Shown piece by piece: positions 42,377 to 50,621 of a stretch of DNA of 64,000 nucleotides (the first letter of the stretch is position 1; every line of letters begins with the position of its first letter). The stretch lies in the NCBI RefSeq assembly GCF_002154895.1, contig NZ_MUIZ01000004.1:162400-226399 (forward strand), in the 5' to 3' direction. Under the pieces are notes generated by a model, which saw nothing but the letters and a program-made list of their open reading frames with translations, was not told the origin of the DNA and ran no database searches. A program made the position numbers and the translations under genes. The stretch comes from Lactococcus petauri (GTDB taxonomy: Bacteria > Bacillota > Bacilli > Lactobacillales > Streptococcaceae).

Positions 42377-43324
42377 TTATAAAAGTTTTATTTTTCTCAA
42401 CCAATACCAGACACCACCACTAAGGGCGAGCGAAATCGCCAAAACCAATAGGAAACCAAAGGAGAATTCTTCGAAGGGAAGTTTAAGATTTATGCCCCAA
42501 AAGCCATAAATCATGGTTGGTATAGTCAAAACGATAGAAATTTCGGTGAGAGTTTTCATTATGGTATTGAGACGGAAGGAACTTAGATTGTTGACCATTG
42601 TATCTAAGCTAGCAAGATATTTATTATAGGCTTGAGTAAGCTTTTTTAAACTGTCTAAATTTTCCTCAAGTTTTATAATGCCGCTATGTCCATTTTCGTC
42701 TAAATTCAAAGTATTTTTTTCACGCTTAAAAAATTCTATTATTTTGTCATCACTATCATAGGTTAGGGATAAACTGATTAAATATTTTTTGAGTTGAAGT
42801 AATTGACTGAAGAGTGAGCGTGTAGGACCATTATCATTAATCGAGGTCTCTAGTTTTATAATTTCATCCCTAATTTTTTGCGCATCTGCGATCATTTTAG
42901 CAAGAGCTGCATTAATCAAGTCAACCAAAATTTCTTCGGTTTTTAATTCCTTCTGGCAGTCTTTAAGGAATTCTAAGACGAAGTCTTCTTTATCTTCAGT
43001 AATAATCATTACTGAATGTTCAAGCTTTAAAATAAGTAGAGAGTCAACCATATGCTCAAATTCAGCTTCCTCCTTCTCTCTTGGATAGAGAAGAAGTAAA
43101 GTGATATATCCATTTCCATTCTCTCCCTTATTAAAGAAATAGTTAGCCTCTTTTTTATCATAAAACAAAGAAGAGAGATCCTGTTGATATTGATTATTTA
43201 GATGTTTGAAAAATTGACGGTCAGGTTGATAAAAGTAAAATAAGGTATTATCCTCTTCACTTTCAAGGGGAGCTATTTTAGAAGCAGCAACTTCTAAAGC
43301 TTTAAGGATTTTATATTTAAACAT
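42377..43324 (-). CDS. CorA-family divalent cation transporter
   Basis: A 315-residue CorA-type protein: a long, charged, helical cytoplasmic N-terminal region (1-250) and two C-terminal membrane helices. The signature loop between them reads YGFWGINLKLPFE near residue 273, where the classical motif is GMN, so Met is replaced by Ile. The final KIKLL end is basic, as in the family. I start at ATG 43324 with GGAGGAAAG upstream; the longer frame to 43402 would run into a terminator stem. It is transcribed on the minus strand after the Gls24 operon but separated from it by a hairpin, so it may be an independent unit. Confidence 0.87.
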   Translation of the reverse strand: MFKYKILKALEVAASKIAPLESEEDNTLFYFYQPDRQFFKHLNNQYQQDLSSLFYDKKEANYFFNKGENGNGYITLLLLYPREKEEAEFEHMVDSLLILKLEHSVMIITEDKEDFVLEFLKDCQKELKTEEILVDLINAALAKMIADAQKIRDEIIKLETSINDNGPTRSLFSQLLQLKKYLISLSLTYDSDDKIIEFFKREKNTLNLDENGHSGIIKLEENLDSLKKLTQAYNKYLASLDTMVNNLSSFRLNTIMKTLTEISIVLTIPTMIYGFWGINLKLPFEEFSFGFLLVLAISLALSGGVWYWLRKIKLL

Positions 43325-43377
43325 TGACTTTCCTCCAAAAAGAGTCACTTCCAAAAGTAAAATAAGATATGATAGCC

Positions 43378-43400
43378 AAAAGGCCCCTATCATAGAGGCC
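43378..43400 (-). terminator. Terminator of the Asp23/Gls24 operon
   Basis: On the minus strand GGCCTCTA pairs with TAGGGGCC (one G:U pair) around TGA, followed by TTTT. It lies between the Asp23 gene and corA. Confidence 0.65.
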
Positions 43401-43438
43401 AACTTAGAAGTTAGATTTTAAGAAAGAAGCGGAAATGC

Positions 43439-43996
43439 TTACTCTACTCTCCCATTTTCAGGCGTCATGTCGTCAACTTTATCTTTTACTTTATCGACTT
43501 GTTTTGAGGTAAATTTTCCTGTCGTTTGCGCTGCGTCAACCACACGATCTTGGACAGTTACTTCGTCATCTTTTTGTTGTTCTTTTGTCTTAATGTCTGT
43601 AACTGTTACATTAACTTCTACAACATCTAGGTCTGTCATGTTTGCAACTTCTTTACGGATAACATCCTTGATGCGGTTATAAATTTCTGGAACATTTTTA
43701 CGGTATTCTGTGATAACTTTCAAATCTACTGCAACTTGTGTTTTGCCCACTTCAACATCAACTCCAGAAGTTACGTCATCCGTATTTACAAGTTTTCCAG
43801 TTAAGTTAGAGAAGAAGCCACCTTCGACAGCCAGTAAGCCATCCACGGTTTCTAAAGCTAATCCTACAATTTTTTGGACTACTTTGTCTTCGTAAGTTAA
43901 TTCTCCTTTGATATCCTGAGTATTTTCGTGATTCTTAGAAGCAGTATGCTCAGTTTCGGCCATTGTTCCAAAGGGTTTCATGTTTTCTTGTACCAT
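43439..43996 (-). CDS. Asp23/Gls24-family envelope stress protein
   Basis: A 185-residue Asp23/Gls24 (DUF322) protein. The domain (about 30-150) includes GELTYEDKVVQKIVGLALETVDG, the glycine-rich GFFSNLTGKL loop and VDLKVITEYRKNVPEIYNRIKDVIRKEV. The C-terminal tail is acidic and basic mixed (DKVKDKVDD). In staphylococci Asp23 is tied to the membrane by AmaP, and both are encoded together; the same pair occurs here. AAGGAG precedes ATG 43996. It is the last of four genes in a minus-strand stress operon and is followed by a hairpin. Response to alkaline or bile stress is known for the family, not shown here. Confidence 0.93.
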   Translation of the reverse strand: MVQENMKPFGTMAETEHTASKNHENTQDIKGELTYEDKVVQKIVGLALETVDGLLAVEGGFFSNLTGKLVNTDDVTSGVDVEVGKTQVAVDLKVITEYRKNVPEIYNRIKDVIRKEVANMTDLDVVEVNVTVTDIKTKEQQKDDEVTVQDRVVDAAQTTGKFTSKQVDKVKDKVDDMTPENGRVE

Positions 43997-44017
43997 TTAA
44001 TTCTCCTTATTTTTAAG

Positions 44018-44206
44018 TTATTTCCGATTTTTTAAGTGTTCAATGATTCCAGTCTTTTGTAGAAATAAGCCCGCTATTACACCAAAGCCAATTAATATCA
44101 ACAGTAGAACCATTTTCCAAAAACCAATAGTGAAGATGGCAATGGCAGCTATACCACCGATAATGCCACCAATAATTGGATATCGATATCTTTCCAGATA
44201 ATCCAT
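44018..44206 (-). CDS. DUF2273-family small membrane protein
   Basis: A 62-residue protein with two hydrophobic helices (PIIGGIIGGIAAIAIFTIGF and the segment after WKM) and a basic tail (EHLKNRK). It belongs to the small DUF2273 family regularly found between amaP and asp23. I start at ATG 44206 because AGGAGGT lies just upstream; a GTG at 44212 overlaps that site. It lies nine bases after amaP in the stress operon and may assist membrane anchoring of Asp23. Confidence 0.85.
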   Translation of the reverse strand: MDYLERYRYPIIGGIIGGIAAIAIFTIGFWKMVLLLILIGFGVIAGLFLQKTGIIEHLKNRK

Positions 44207-44215
44207 TGACACCTC

Positions 44216-44776
44216 CTATACAACGCGGGAGCGTTTATTGTTTGTTTCTTTATTTAATGCATTTACTTCAACTTTTATTTTTACAGGTTGATCTACACCA
44301 AAGAAAAGTTTTAAGCTATCAATAATCTCTTGTTCGAGCAATCGTGATTTTTCAGCAATTTCGACCCGAGGAATGATTTCCCCCTTCACATCAATGTTTA
44401 TTTTCTTTTTATAGAGTGTCACATTAATGCGCGGAGATTTGAGAAAGTCATTTTCGAGAACTTTCTCACGGACAAGTCCTTCAATAGCTGAACGTTTTAA
44501 AGTGAGTTTTCCACCATGAGTAGGTAGTTCAATATCAATATAGGTACGAGGATAAAATGCGATGATGAGTAAGGCAATTATTAAAATAACAGCCAAGATA
44601 GCATTTCCCCAGAATAGATAGACAGGTATGAATTCACCGATATAGACGACTTGACTTGAAGCACTTGTCATATCGCCATACTCCACTAAATTGTAGTAAT
44701 CCCAAGCTGAAGGAACTACAAGAGAAAGTAGGAGGAGATCAAATACGATGAGAATAAATTTCTTTCCAGATGACAC
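44216..44776 (-). CDS. amaP: Alkaline shock response membrane anchor protein AmaP
   Basis: A 186-residue membrane protein with two N-terminal helices (about 7-27 and 55-75) and a cytoplasmic domain (LPTHGGKLTLKRSAIEGLVREKV, then beta strands IDVKGEIIPR and VKIKVEVN). AmaP anchors Asp23 to the membrane. It starts at GTG with AAAGGAGG upstream. It sits between glsB and the DUF2273 gene in the operon, in the usual gene order. Confidence 0.92.
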   Translation of the reverse strand: MSSGKKFILIVFDLLLLSLVVPSAWDYYNLVEYGDMTSASSQVVYIGEFIPVYLFWGNAILAVILIIALLIIAFYPRTYIDIELPTHGGKLTLKRSAIEGLVREKVLENDFLKSPRINVTLYKKKINIDVKGEIIPRVEIAEKSRLLEQEIIDSLKLFFGVDQPVKIKVEVNALNKETNNKRSRVV

Positions 44777-44809
44777 AAGGCCTCCTTTCTAGATGCTTTA
44801 ACGAAAAAA

Positions 44810-45049
44810 TTAATGACTCATTTTTGATAAAACAAAGGATACAACGGCTACCACAATAACGGCACCGATGATTGAGGGAATCAAAGCCATACCGGCCAAT
44901 GAAGGCCCCCAGCTTCCGAGGAGGGCTTGACCCACAGCAGAACCGACTAAACCGGCTAAGATGTTGGCAATCCAGCCCATGGAGCCTCCTTTAGTGATGA
45001 CTCCTGCAATTAAGCCAATGATGGCTCCGACAATAAGTGACCAAATCAT
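44810..45049 (-). CDS. GlsB/YeaQ/YmgE-family membrane protein, copy 1
   Basis: A 79-residue transglycosylase-associated (GlsB/YeaQ) family protein with three glycine-rich hydrophobic helices (LIVGAIIGLIAGVI, IANILAGLVGSAVGQALLG, IGAVIVVAVVSFVL). It is the first gene of the Gls24 operon. A second copy in opposite orientation lies at 46409-46651. The 3' part of the two genes is identical over 107 bases (44838-44944 here), while the 5' part is diverged, which suggests recent gene conversion. AGAGGT precedes the ATG. Confidence 0.92.
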   Translation of the reverse strand: MIWSLIVGAIIGLIAGVITKGGSMGWIANILAGLVGSAVGQALLGSWGPSLAGMALIPSIIGAVIVVAVVSFVLSKMSH

Positions 45050-45326
45050 AAAATACCTCTTTTCTAGTATGTGCTGACATACATTTCTATTCTTAAACTA
45101 ACACATCTGGAAAGCGGATTCAAATGATTGGTTTATTATTTTTTCATTATTCCAAAAAAATAAGAGCTTAGATTGCACATATATCTGACTTATGGAGTAA
45201 TATTCCGAAAATTCAGAAAGATATTGATAGGATTTAAAAAATAAAAGTGATAGAATGATGAAAGGGGATACAAAATTGGTAAATAATACAATTTGTATCT
45301 CAAAAAATAGAAAGAAGGAGAAAATT

Positions 45327-46265
45327 ATGATTTTAGGTTTTATTAAGGCAAATTTCCCAGGAGAACGTCGTGTTCCACTATTACCACAAGACATTACAGA
45401 TTTTGATAATCAATTGCTGATTGAAACTGGATTTGGAGAGTTTTTAGATATTGAAGATGTTGAATATGAAAAAGCAGGGTGTAAAATCCTTTCAAGAGAA
45501 GAAGTCTTCAAACAGTCTGAAGCGATTTTTTCATTGAAACTTATCCAGCCAAGTGACTATGACTATATTAAAAAGGGCCAAATCATCATCGGTTGGACCC
45601 ATCCTTATGGCTCTGGTAAGTCTTTTATGAAAGAACAAGCCATTCCTAAAGAGCTTATTGTTGTTGATTTAGATAATAATTTCCCTGCTATTTATTATAA
45701 GGATAAAGTCATCGAAACACAGATACCATCAGGTATTATGGAACGTAATAGTTTTTTTGCTGGTTATGCTGGTACTTTAGATGCTCTGCTGAAGTTTGGC
45801 ATTTTACCAGATGAAAGCACTAGAATAGCAGTTCTTGGCTCAGGAAATGTCTCACAAGGCGCCTTTCATGCAGTTTCAAAATTTTCTTCAAATGTAAAAA
45901 TGTTCTACCGACGGACACTTCCGGTTTTTAAGGAAACTTTTTGCGCTTACGATATTATCATCAATGGTATCGAAGTTGGAGCGGGTAATGCCCCCATTTT
46001 ATCCTTAGAGGATCAAAAACAACTGAAGAGAGGAAGTTTCATCATAGATACGGCAGCTGATGCGGGGAATACTATTGAAGGGAACCATTTCACAACAATG
46101 AAGGACTCAATCTATAAAGAAAAAGGCATTTATTACTATTGTGTCCCTAATACACCATCTATGGCTTATCGTAATGTTAGTCCAATGCTAAGTAAACAAT
46201 TGAGTAAATACATTTTTAAAGAAAATGTTGAAATCTTTAAAGAAGCACTGAAACAGAGTAAATAA
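45327..46265 (+). CDS. ceo: N5-(carboxyethyl)ornithine synthase
   Basis: A 312-residue NADPH-dependent enzyme that condenses pyruvate with the side-chain amine of ornithine (or lysine), first described from Lactococcus. It is related to alanine dehydrogenase: KANFPGERRVPLLPQDI at the N-terminus, WTHPYGSGKSF near 88, the Rossmann segment IAVLGSGNVSQGAF near 165, and IIDTAADAGNTIEG near 235 toward the end. AAGGAG precedes ATG 45327; the longer frame from 45255 is rejected. It lies between the two inverted glsB copies. In some strains ceo is carried on transposons, but no transposase is visible here. Confidence 0.9.
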   Translation: MILGFIKANFPGERRVPLLPQDITDFDNQLLIETGFGEFLDIEDVEYEKAGCKILSREEVFKQSEAIFSLKLIQPSDYDYIKKGQIIIGWTHPYGSGKSFMKEQAIPKELIVVDLDNNFPAIYYKDKVIETQIPSGIMERNSFFAGYAGTLDALLKFGILPDESTRIAVLGSGNVSQGAFHAVSKFSSNVKMFYRRTLPVFKETFCAYDIIINGIEVGAGNAPILSLEDQKQLKRGSFIIDTAADAGNTIEGNHFTTMKDSIYKEKGIYYYCVPNTPSMAYRNVSPMLSKQLSKYIFKENVEIFKEALKQSK

Positions 46266-46330
46266 TTAGTGACATGATATAACAATGTAACCTCTAGCTT
46301 AAGCTTACCTAAAAATAATAAACAAGTTGT

Positions 46331-46359
46331 TTGCTTGAATATTATGATTTTGTTAGAAT
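46331..46359 (+). promoter_or_regulatory. Promoter of glsB copy 2
   Basis: TTGCTT (46331-46336), 17-bp spacer, TAGAAT (46354-46359) with a TGT extension. Confidence 0.55.
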
Positions 46360-46408
46360 GAAATTGTTATGAAATTATAATATTATTTTAAAGGAAAGAG
46401 GTATTTTT

Positions 46409-46651
46409 ATGATTTGGTCACTTATTGTTGGTGCAATTATTGGGGTGATAGCAGGAGCAATCACAAGTAAAGGTAAATCTATGGGATGGATTGCTAACAT
46501 CTTAGCCGGTTTAGTTGGTTCTGCTGTGGGTCAAGCCCTCCTCGGAAGCTGGGGGCCTTCATTGGCCGGTATGGCTTTGATTCCCTCAATCATCGGTGCC
46601 GTTATTGTGGTAGCCGTTGTATCATTCTTCTTGGGTAAAACAAAAGATTAA
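46409..46651 (+). CDS. GlsB/YeaQ/YmgE-family membrane protein, copy 2
   Basis: An 80-residue paralogue of the protein encoded at 44810-45049, in opposite orientation. The two proteins differ mainly at residues 10-35 and at the C-terminus (FFLGKTKD versus FVLSKMSH). Bases 46517-46623 are identical to the complement of 44838-44944. AAAGAGG precedes the ATG. It stands alone with its own promoter and terminator, so one copy is in the Gls24 operon and one is free of it. Confidence 0.92.
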   Translation: MIWSLIVGAIIGVIAGAITSKGKSMGWIANILAGLVGSAVGQALLGSWGPSLAGMALIPSIIGAVIVVAVVSFFLGKTKD

Positions 46652-46663
46652 TACAATTCTTAT

Positions 46664-46691
46664 AAAAAATCACTCTTTGGGTGGTTTTTTT
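46664..46691 (+). terminator. Terminator of glsB copy 2
   Basis: AAAAATCAC pairs with GTGGTTTTT (one G:U pair) around TCTTTGG, followed by T residues. Confidence 0.7.
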
Positions 46692-46804
46692 CTATGGTTA
46701 TACAGGGAGATATAGTACAATAATTCTAAAATGTTTTAGAATTAACAAGAAAATCAAGAACAACTTGTATAAGCAAGAAATGCATATCAGGAGGAAAAAG
46801 GAAA

Positions 46805-47527
46805 TTGACTGAAGAAGAACAAGAGCTCGTCTATTTTTGGGATGGTTTTGCTGAAGAATATGAAGAAATACAACAGGAATCGCCTTTCCCGATTGCTCAA
46901 GAGTTAGGAAAGTTCCTTGTACAAGAGAAAATTCTACCTTGTCAAACACTTTTAGATATTGCAGGAGGAAGCGGGCGTTACTTGTCCGTATTTCAAGACC
47001 AAGTTAAGAAATATACTTTAGCGGATATTTCACCAAAGATGTTAGAACTGGCAAGAGAGAAAAGAAAATCAGAGCATATCGATTTCCTTAGGATTAGCCA
47101 AGAGGCGATGATTAAAACAAATAAAAAATTTCAAGTTGTTTTTTCCGCAATGAATCCTGCTTTGAATCGTCCTGAAAAGATAAAAGAATTGTGGCAACTC
47201 AGTCAAAAGTGGTGCCTTATCTTCCGATTGGTTAAGGATGAGGACAGCTTATTTTCTCCTTATGATCAAGAAGTGAACCCAGAGTTAAAATGGATGGCAG
47301 ACTACAAAAACTTCCTTCAAAAAGAGAAGCAAGAATTTTTTGTGCAACAATTTACTTTTGAAAAAACAGAAATGATTTCAAAAGCCTTTTTCCACGCGTA
47401 TTTTGAGGATGAATGCAGTAAACGGGAGTTGGAACGCCGTATAAACGAGCATTTTGGAGTGCAAGAATCATGCAAAAATTACCACAAAGTTGTTTACGAA
47501 CTGATTTACATTCCATGTGACAAATAG
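46805..47527 (+). CDS. Class I SAM-dependent methyltransferase
   Basis: A 240-residue protein with the SAM-binding motif LLDIAGGSGRYLSVF at about residues 49-63, the acidic strand end YTLADISPKMLELARE near 73, and FQVVFSAMNPALN near 113 (motif IV region). The second half is less typical and may determine the substrate. There is no signal peptide or membrane helix. The start is TTG 46805, ten bases after AGGAGG; no ATG is nearby in frame. The target molecule is not recognisable, and neighbours give no clue. Confidence 0.85.
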   Translation: MTEEEQELVYFWDGFAEEYEEIQQESPFPIAQELGKFLVQEKILPCQTLLDIAGGSGRYLSVFQDQVKKYTLADISPKMLELAREKRKSEHIDFLRISQEAMIKTNKKFQVVFSAMNPALNRPEKIKELWQLSQKWCLIFRLVKDEDSLFSPYDQEVNPELKWMADYKNFLQKEKQEFFVQQFTFEKTEMISKAFFHAYFEDECSKRELERRINEHFGVQESCKNYHKVVYELIYIPCDK

Positions 47528-47616
47528 TGACGATAAAGCATAATGCCTTGTACTATATTCATGATTTATGCCTAAGTCGAAAGAAAAACTAAACGCGATT
47601 CAAAAAAAGTATAAGT

Positions 47617-47652
47617 AAAAGCCCAAGAAAATTATTATTTTCTTGAGCTTTT
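47617..47652 (+). terminator. Long-stem terminator after the methyltransferase
   Basis: AAAAGCCCAAGAAAAT (47617-47632) pairs with ATTTTCTTGAGCTTTT (47637-47652), with one mismatch region, and is followed by GTTTT. It overlaps the end of a 16-codon ORF. Confidence 0.8.
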
Positions 47653-47719
47653 GTTTTACATTACTGGAAAAGAAAAATAAATAAATTTATTCATTATCCT
47701 TTTTTAATATGAGTGGCGT

Positions 47720-48355
47720 TTAATCATGATAGCCGTAGAGTTTTAATTCGCCCGAAATATATTCTCCTAGATAGACTTCAGTAATTTTATGAAAGCCGTT
47801 TTCAACGATTTTAGTTTCGAGCCACTCTTCGTTTTTATTTATAATGTCTAAAACATCATAGTTGGCTTGTCCGTCTACAATGATCGGGTATTTAATGTTT
47901 TCTCCTCCAAATTCGATAATTGTTAATTGACCATTTTGCTCTAAAATTGCGCGCTTTACATTTTGAACTTCATAAATTCCATTAGAGCGTAGCTTAAACA
48001 TAAGTTCATTTGCAGAAATCCCATTTTTCAAACACTCCGTAACTTTTATTTTTCCATCTTGAATTAAAGTAAGTGGCTTTCCGTCTACGATGACTTTAAT
48101 ATACCGATTATGTTCTTTAGCAAATTTTAGGAGAAGTACAAGAAGAGTCCAGATGATTAAGACAAGGACAAATTGCAAGACGGTTATAGAATCATTATAA
48201 ATGACACCTCCAATTATCCCACCTAGGACATAATTTTGAACTTGATCCATTGCTGATGAAGGTGCAAGATTACCTTTTCCCATGATGTTAATTTGGATAA
48301 TTAAACAAACAATTCCGAGGGCAAATTTGATTATTATTGGACTGTATAATTGCAT
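47720..48355 (-). CDS. DUF421 (YetF-type) membrane protein
   Basis: A 211-residue protein with about three N-terminal hydrophobic helices (to residue 85) and a soluble C-terminal DUF421 domain: YIKVIVDGKPLTLIQDGKI near 92, LKNGISANELMFKLRSNGIYEV near 115 and RAILEQNGQLTII near 142. Function is unknown; relatives occur in spore formers as membrane proteins. It lies directly after the DUF3290 gene, and the two families are known to travel together. AGGTT precedes ATG 48355. Confidence 0.85.
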   Translation of the reverse strand: MQLYSPIIIKFALGIVCLIIQINIMGKGNLAPSSAMDQVQNYVLGGIIGGVIYNDSITVLQFVLVLIIWTLLVLLLKFAKEHNRYIKVIVDGKPLTLIQDGKIKVTECLKNGISANELMFKLRSNGIYEVQNVKRAILEQNGQLTIIEFGGENIKYPIIVDGQANYDVLDIINKNEEWLETKIVENGFHKITEVYLGEYISGELKLYGYHD

Positions 48356-48370
48356 AGCTAACCTTTCTTA

Positions 48371-48817
48371 TTATTTAGAAATAATATTGATTTTATTATT
48401 GAGCAGATGGGTTTCGGTGATAGTATAGGATTGCTGATCGGCATTGAGATTGACCGTGTAAAAATCATCTTTTACTTTTACAATGATTCCATCAGTAAGT
48501 TGAGTTGAACTTACCAGAATGTCTTTTTGCTCAACCTTCATATTATCTGCAAATTGCTCAACAAAATTGACCATTTGAGAGGATTGAGAATGCCGTGACT
48601 GATTAACCTGATAATTTGAATACTGTATTCCAAGAGAAAGGATGAGGAACAAGAAAAAAATGAGACTAAGATCTCGATATTTCGTCTTGATTCGATGCTT
48701 CAAATATAACGAAAAAACAACGATAAGTAGTATGAGTGAACCAAAAATGAAAATATACCATAGGTAATCTGTTAAGCCCGCTTGTGTTTTCAAGAAACCA
48801 ATATCATAAAAATTCAT
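48371..48817 (-). CDS. DUF3290-family membrane protein
   Basis: A 148-residue protein with two N-terminal membrane helices (about 19-39 and 48-66, separated by a basic loop HRIKTKYRD) and a beta-rich outer or inner domain (VKQKDILVSS-type strands, LTDGIIVKVKDDFYTVNL). It is the partner gene of the DUF421 protein, 15 bases upstream of it on the minus strand. GGAGGT precedes ATG 48817. No function is established. Confidence 0.82.
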   Translation of the reverse strand: MNFYDIGFLKTQAGLTDYLWYIFIFGSLILLIVVFSLYLKHRIKTKYRDLSLIFFLFLILSLGIQYSNYQVNQSRHSQSSQMVNFVEQFADNMKVEQKDILVSSTQLTDGIIVKVKDDFYTVNLNADQQSYTITETHLLNNKINIISK

Positions 48818-48964
48818 AAAACCTCCAATAAACTATCTGCAATTGTCTCTTAATAACCAATATATTATTAAAAAATTCCACAATTATATACTATCATAAA
48901 CAAACTAATATATATATAAAATATTTTTCATTCATCAACTTAAAATAAAAAACACAATAATTGT

Positions 48965-48993
48965 TTGTATAATTTTAAATAAAATGGTACAAT
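48965..48993 (+). promoter_or_regulatory. Amino-acid permease promoter
   Basis: TTGTAT (48965-48970), 17-bp spacer, TACAAT (48988-48993) with a TGG extension. Confidence 0.6.
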
Positions 48994-49025
48994 TTTACCT
49001 AATTAAAATTTTTAATATTTTAAAT

Positions 49026-49057
49026 TATAGCTTATATCCATGGAAAAATAAGCTATA
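49026..49057 (+). promoter_or_regulatory. Leader hairpin before the amino-acid permease
   Basis: TATAGCTTAT (49026-49035) pairs perfectly with ATAAGCTATA (49048-49057) around a 12-base loop. No U-tract follows; the ribosome binding site AAGGGAG lies six to eight bases downstream. It may influence translation or mRNA stability. Confidence 0.5.
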
Positions 49058-49079
49058 AGAAGAAGGGAGAAAAAGAAAT

Positions 49080-50477
49080 TTGGGATTTTCGACAAAAGCA
49101 AAATTTGAAACCTACAGTAAAAAGGACAGTAGATTAGAAAAAACATTGGGGGTTAAAGACTTCTTGGCTTTAGGAGTGGGAACGATTATTTCTACTTCAA
49201 TCTTTACTTTACCAGGAATTGTTGCTGCACAATTTGCAGGACCAGCTGTTGTATTTTCATTTTTGATTGCTGCAGTTGTTGCTGGTATGGTCGCATTGGC
49301 CTATGCTGAAATGGCCAGTGTTATGCCCTTTGCTGGCTCAGCCTACTCATGGATTTCAGTGCTCTTTGGTGAGGGATTTGGCTGGATTGCGGGTTGGGCC
49401 TTACTTGCAGAATACTTTATTGCCGTAGCCTTTGTAGGCTCGGGCTTCTCGGCTACATTCCAGCATATTCTGGCAACCTCTAATATACATTTACCTGCGG
49501 CTTTAGCTAATCCACTTGGCACTAATGGCGGTATCGTTGATATTATTTCTTTAATTGTTATTTTAATTGCCGCTCTTCTTGTATGGCGGGGCTCTAATGA
49601 TGCTGGAATAATTGCGCAAATCTTAGTTGTGTTAAAAATTATTGCCATTATCACATTTATTGTTGTAGGTTTAACAGTGATTAAACCCCAAAATTATACA
49701 CCGTTTATACCTAAGCACAATCCTACTACAGGCTTTGGAGGTTTATCGGGAATTTTATCAGGTGTTTCAATGATTTTCCTTGCTTATATTGGCTTTGATT
49801 CGATTGCTGCTAACTCAGCTGAAGCTAAAAACCCCAAACGTACAATGCCTTTAGGGATTGTAGGCTCGCTCATCATTGCCGTGGTTCTGTTTTCAGCAGT
49901 TACGCTTGTTCTTGTCGGCATGCATCCTTATACTGAGTATGCAAATAATGCAGCTCCTGTATCTTGGGCTTTATCAGAAGCAGGTTTTCCTTTGGTTTCA
50001 CAAGTGATTTCAATAGTTGCTGATGCCGGAATGTTTATTGCTTTACTAGGAATGATTTTAGCGGGTTCTCGATTGATTTATGCTTTTGGTCGTGACGGAA
50101 TGCTTCCAAAAGTATTGGGAGATGTAGACAAGCGTGAGAATCCAACCAATGCTTTGGTTGTTTTAACTACGGTTGCAATAATTATTGGGGCATTTTTCCC
50201 ATTTACCTTCCTGGCACAATTGATTTCCGCAGGTACATTGATTGCTTTTGTCTTTGTTTCGATCGGGATGTTTGCTTTACGTCCGCGTGAGGGTAAAGAC
50301 TTACCACAAGCAAGTTACAAAATGCCATTTTACCCGATTTTACCAGCTCTGGGCGCAATAGGCTCGATTATTGTATTTGAAAATCTTGATTCACTTGCAA
50401 AACTATACTGTTTTATCTGGATTTTGTTAGGTATTGTGATCTATTCTTTGTATGGTGCGAAGCGCAAAAAAATTTAA
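49080..50477 (+). CDS. APC-superfamily amino-acid permease
   Basis: A 465-residue transporter with about 12 membrane helices. The first helix carries LGVGTIISTSIFTLPGIVAAQFAGPAV (residues 30-56), the substrate-binding region of the CAT/YfnA type, followed by YAEMASVMPFAGSAYSW near 75 and IGFDSIAANSAEAKNPKRTMP near 237. Cationic or branched-chain amino acids are typical substrates of this subgroup; I cannot narrow it. The start is TTG 49080, with GGGAG about ten bases before it. The gene is a single unit with its own promoter, leader hairpin and terminator. Confidence 0.9.
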   Translation: MGFSTKAKFETYSKKDSRLEKTLGVKDFLALGVGTIISTSIFTLPGIVAAQFAGPAVVFSFLIAAVVAGMVALAYAEMASVMPFAGSAYSWISVLFGEGFGWIAGWALLAEYFIAVAFVGSGFSATFQHILATSNIHLPAALANPLGTNGGIVDIISLIVILIAALLVWRGSNDAGIIAQILVVLKIIAIITFIVVGLTVIKPQNYTPFIPKHNPTTGFGGLSGILSGVSMIFLAYIGFDSIAANSAEAKNPKRTMPLGIVGSLIIAVVLFSAVTLVLVGMHPYTEYANNAAPVSWALSEAGFPLVSQVISIVADAGMFIALLGMILAGSRLIYAFGRDGMLPKVLGDVDKRENPTNALVVLTTVAIIIGAFFPFTFLAQLISAGTLIAFVFVSIGMFALRPREGKDLPQASYKMPFYPILPALGAIGSIIVFENLDSLAKLYCFIWILLGIVIYSLYGAKRKKI

Positions 50478-50487
50478 AAATTTTATA

Positions 50488-50517
50488 CCGATTTGAGGAT
50501 TTATCAAATCGGTTTTT
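50488..50517 (+). terminator. Permease terminator
   Basis: CCGATTTGA (50488-50496) pairs perfectly with TCAAATCGG (50504-50512), followed by TTTTTA. Confidence 0.92.
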
Positions 50518-50606
50518 ACTTTAATTAAAAGCTAATTACCTCAAAACTAACTTTTTTAAAGGAAGAAACACTTACAGAAGCATATAGGGAAATAATACGT
50601 GAATTA

Positions 50607-50615
50607 TGGTAAAAT
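50607..50615 (+). promoter_or_regulatory. Extended -10 promoter of rimM
   Basis: TGGTAAAAT: TAAAAT at 50610-50615 with a TG extension, six bases before the rimM ATG. No clear -35 box is visible. Confidence 0.5.
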
Positions 50616-50621
50616 ATCTGT

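Noticed and set aside
45098..45394. A 98-codon minus-strand frame over the ceo start
   Set aside because: It lies opposite the ceo leader and first codons, has no family resemblance, and ends amid A/T runs; it is most likely a shadow frame.
47568..47618. A 16-codon ORF (MPKSKEKLNAIQKKYK) after the methyltransferase gene
   Set aside because: It has no ribosome binding site, overlaps the terminator stem, and is too short to call; the coding-like look could be chance.
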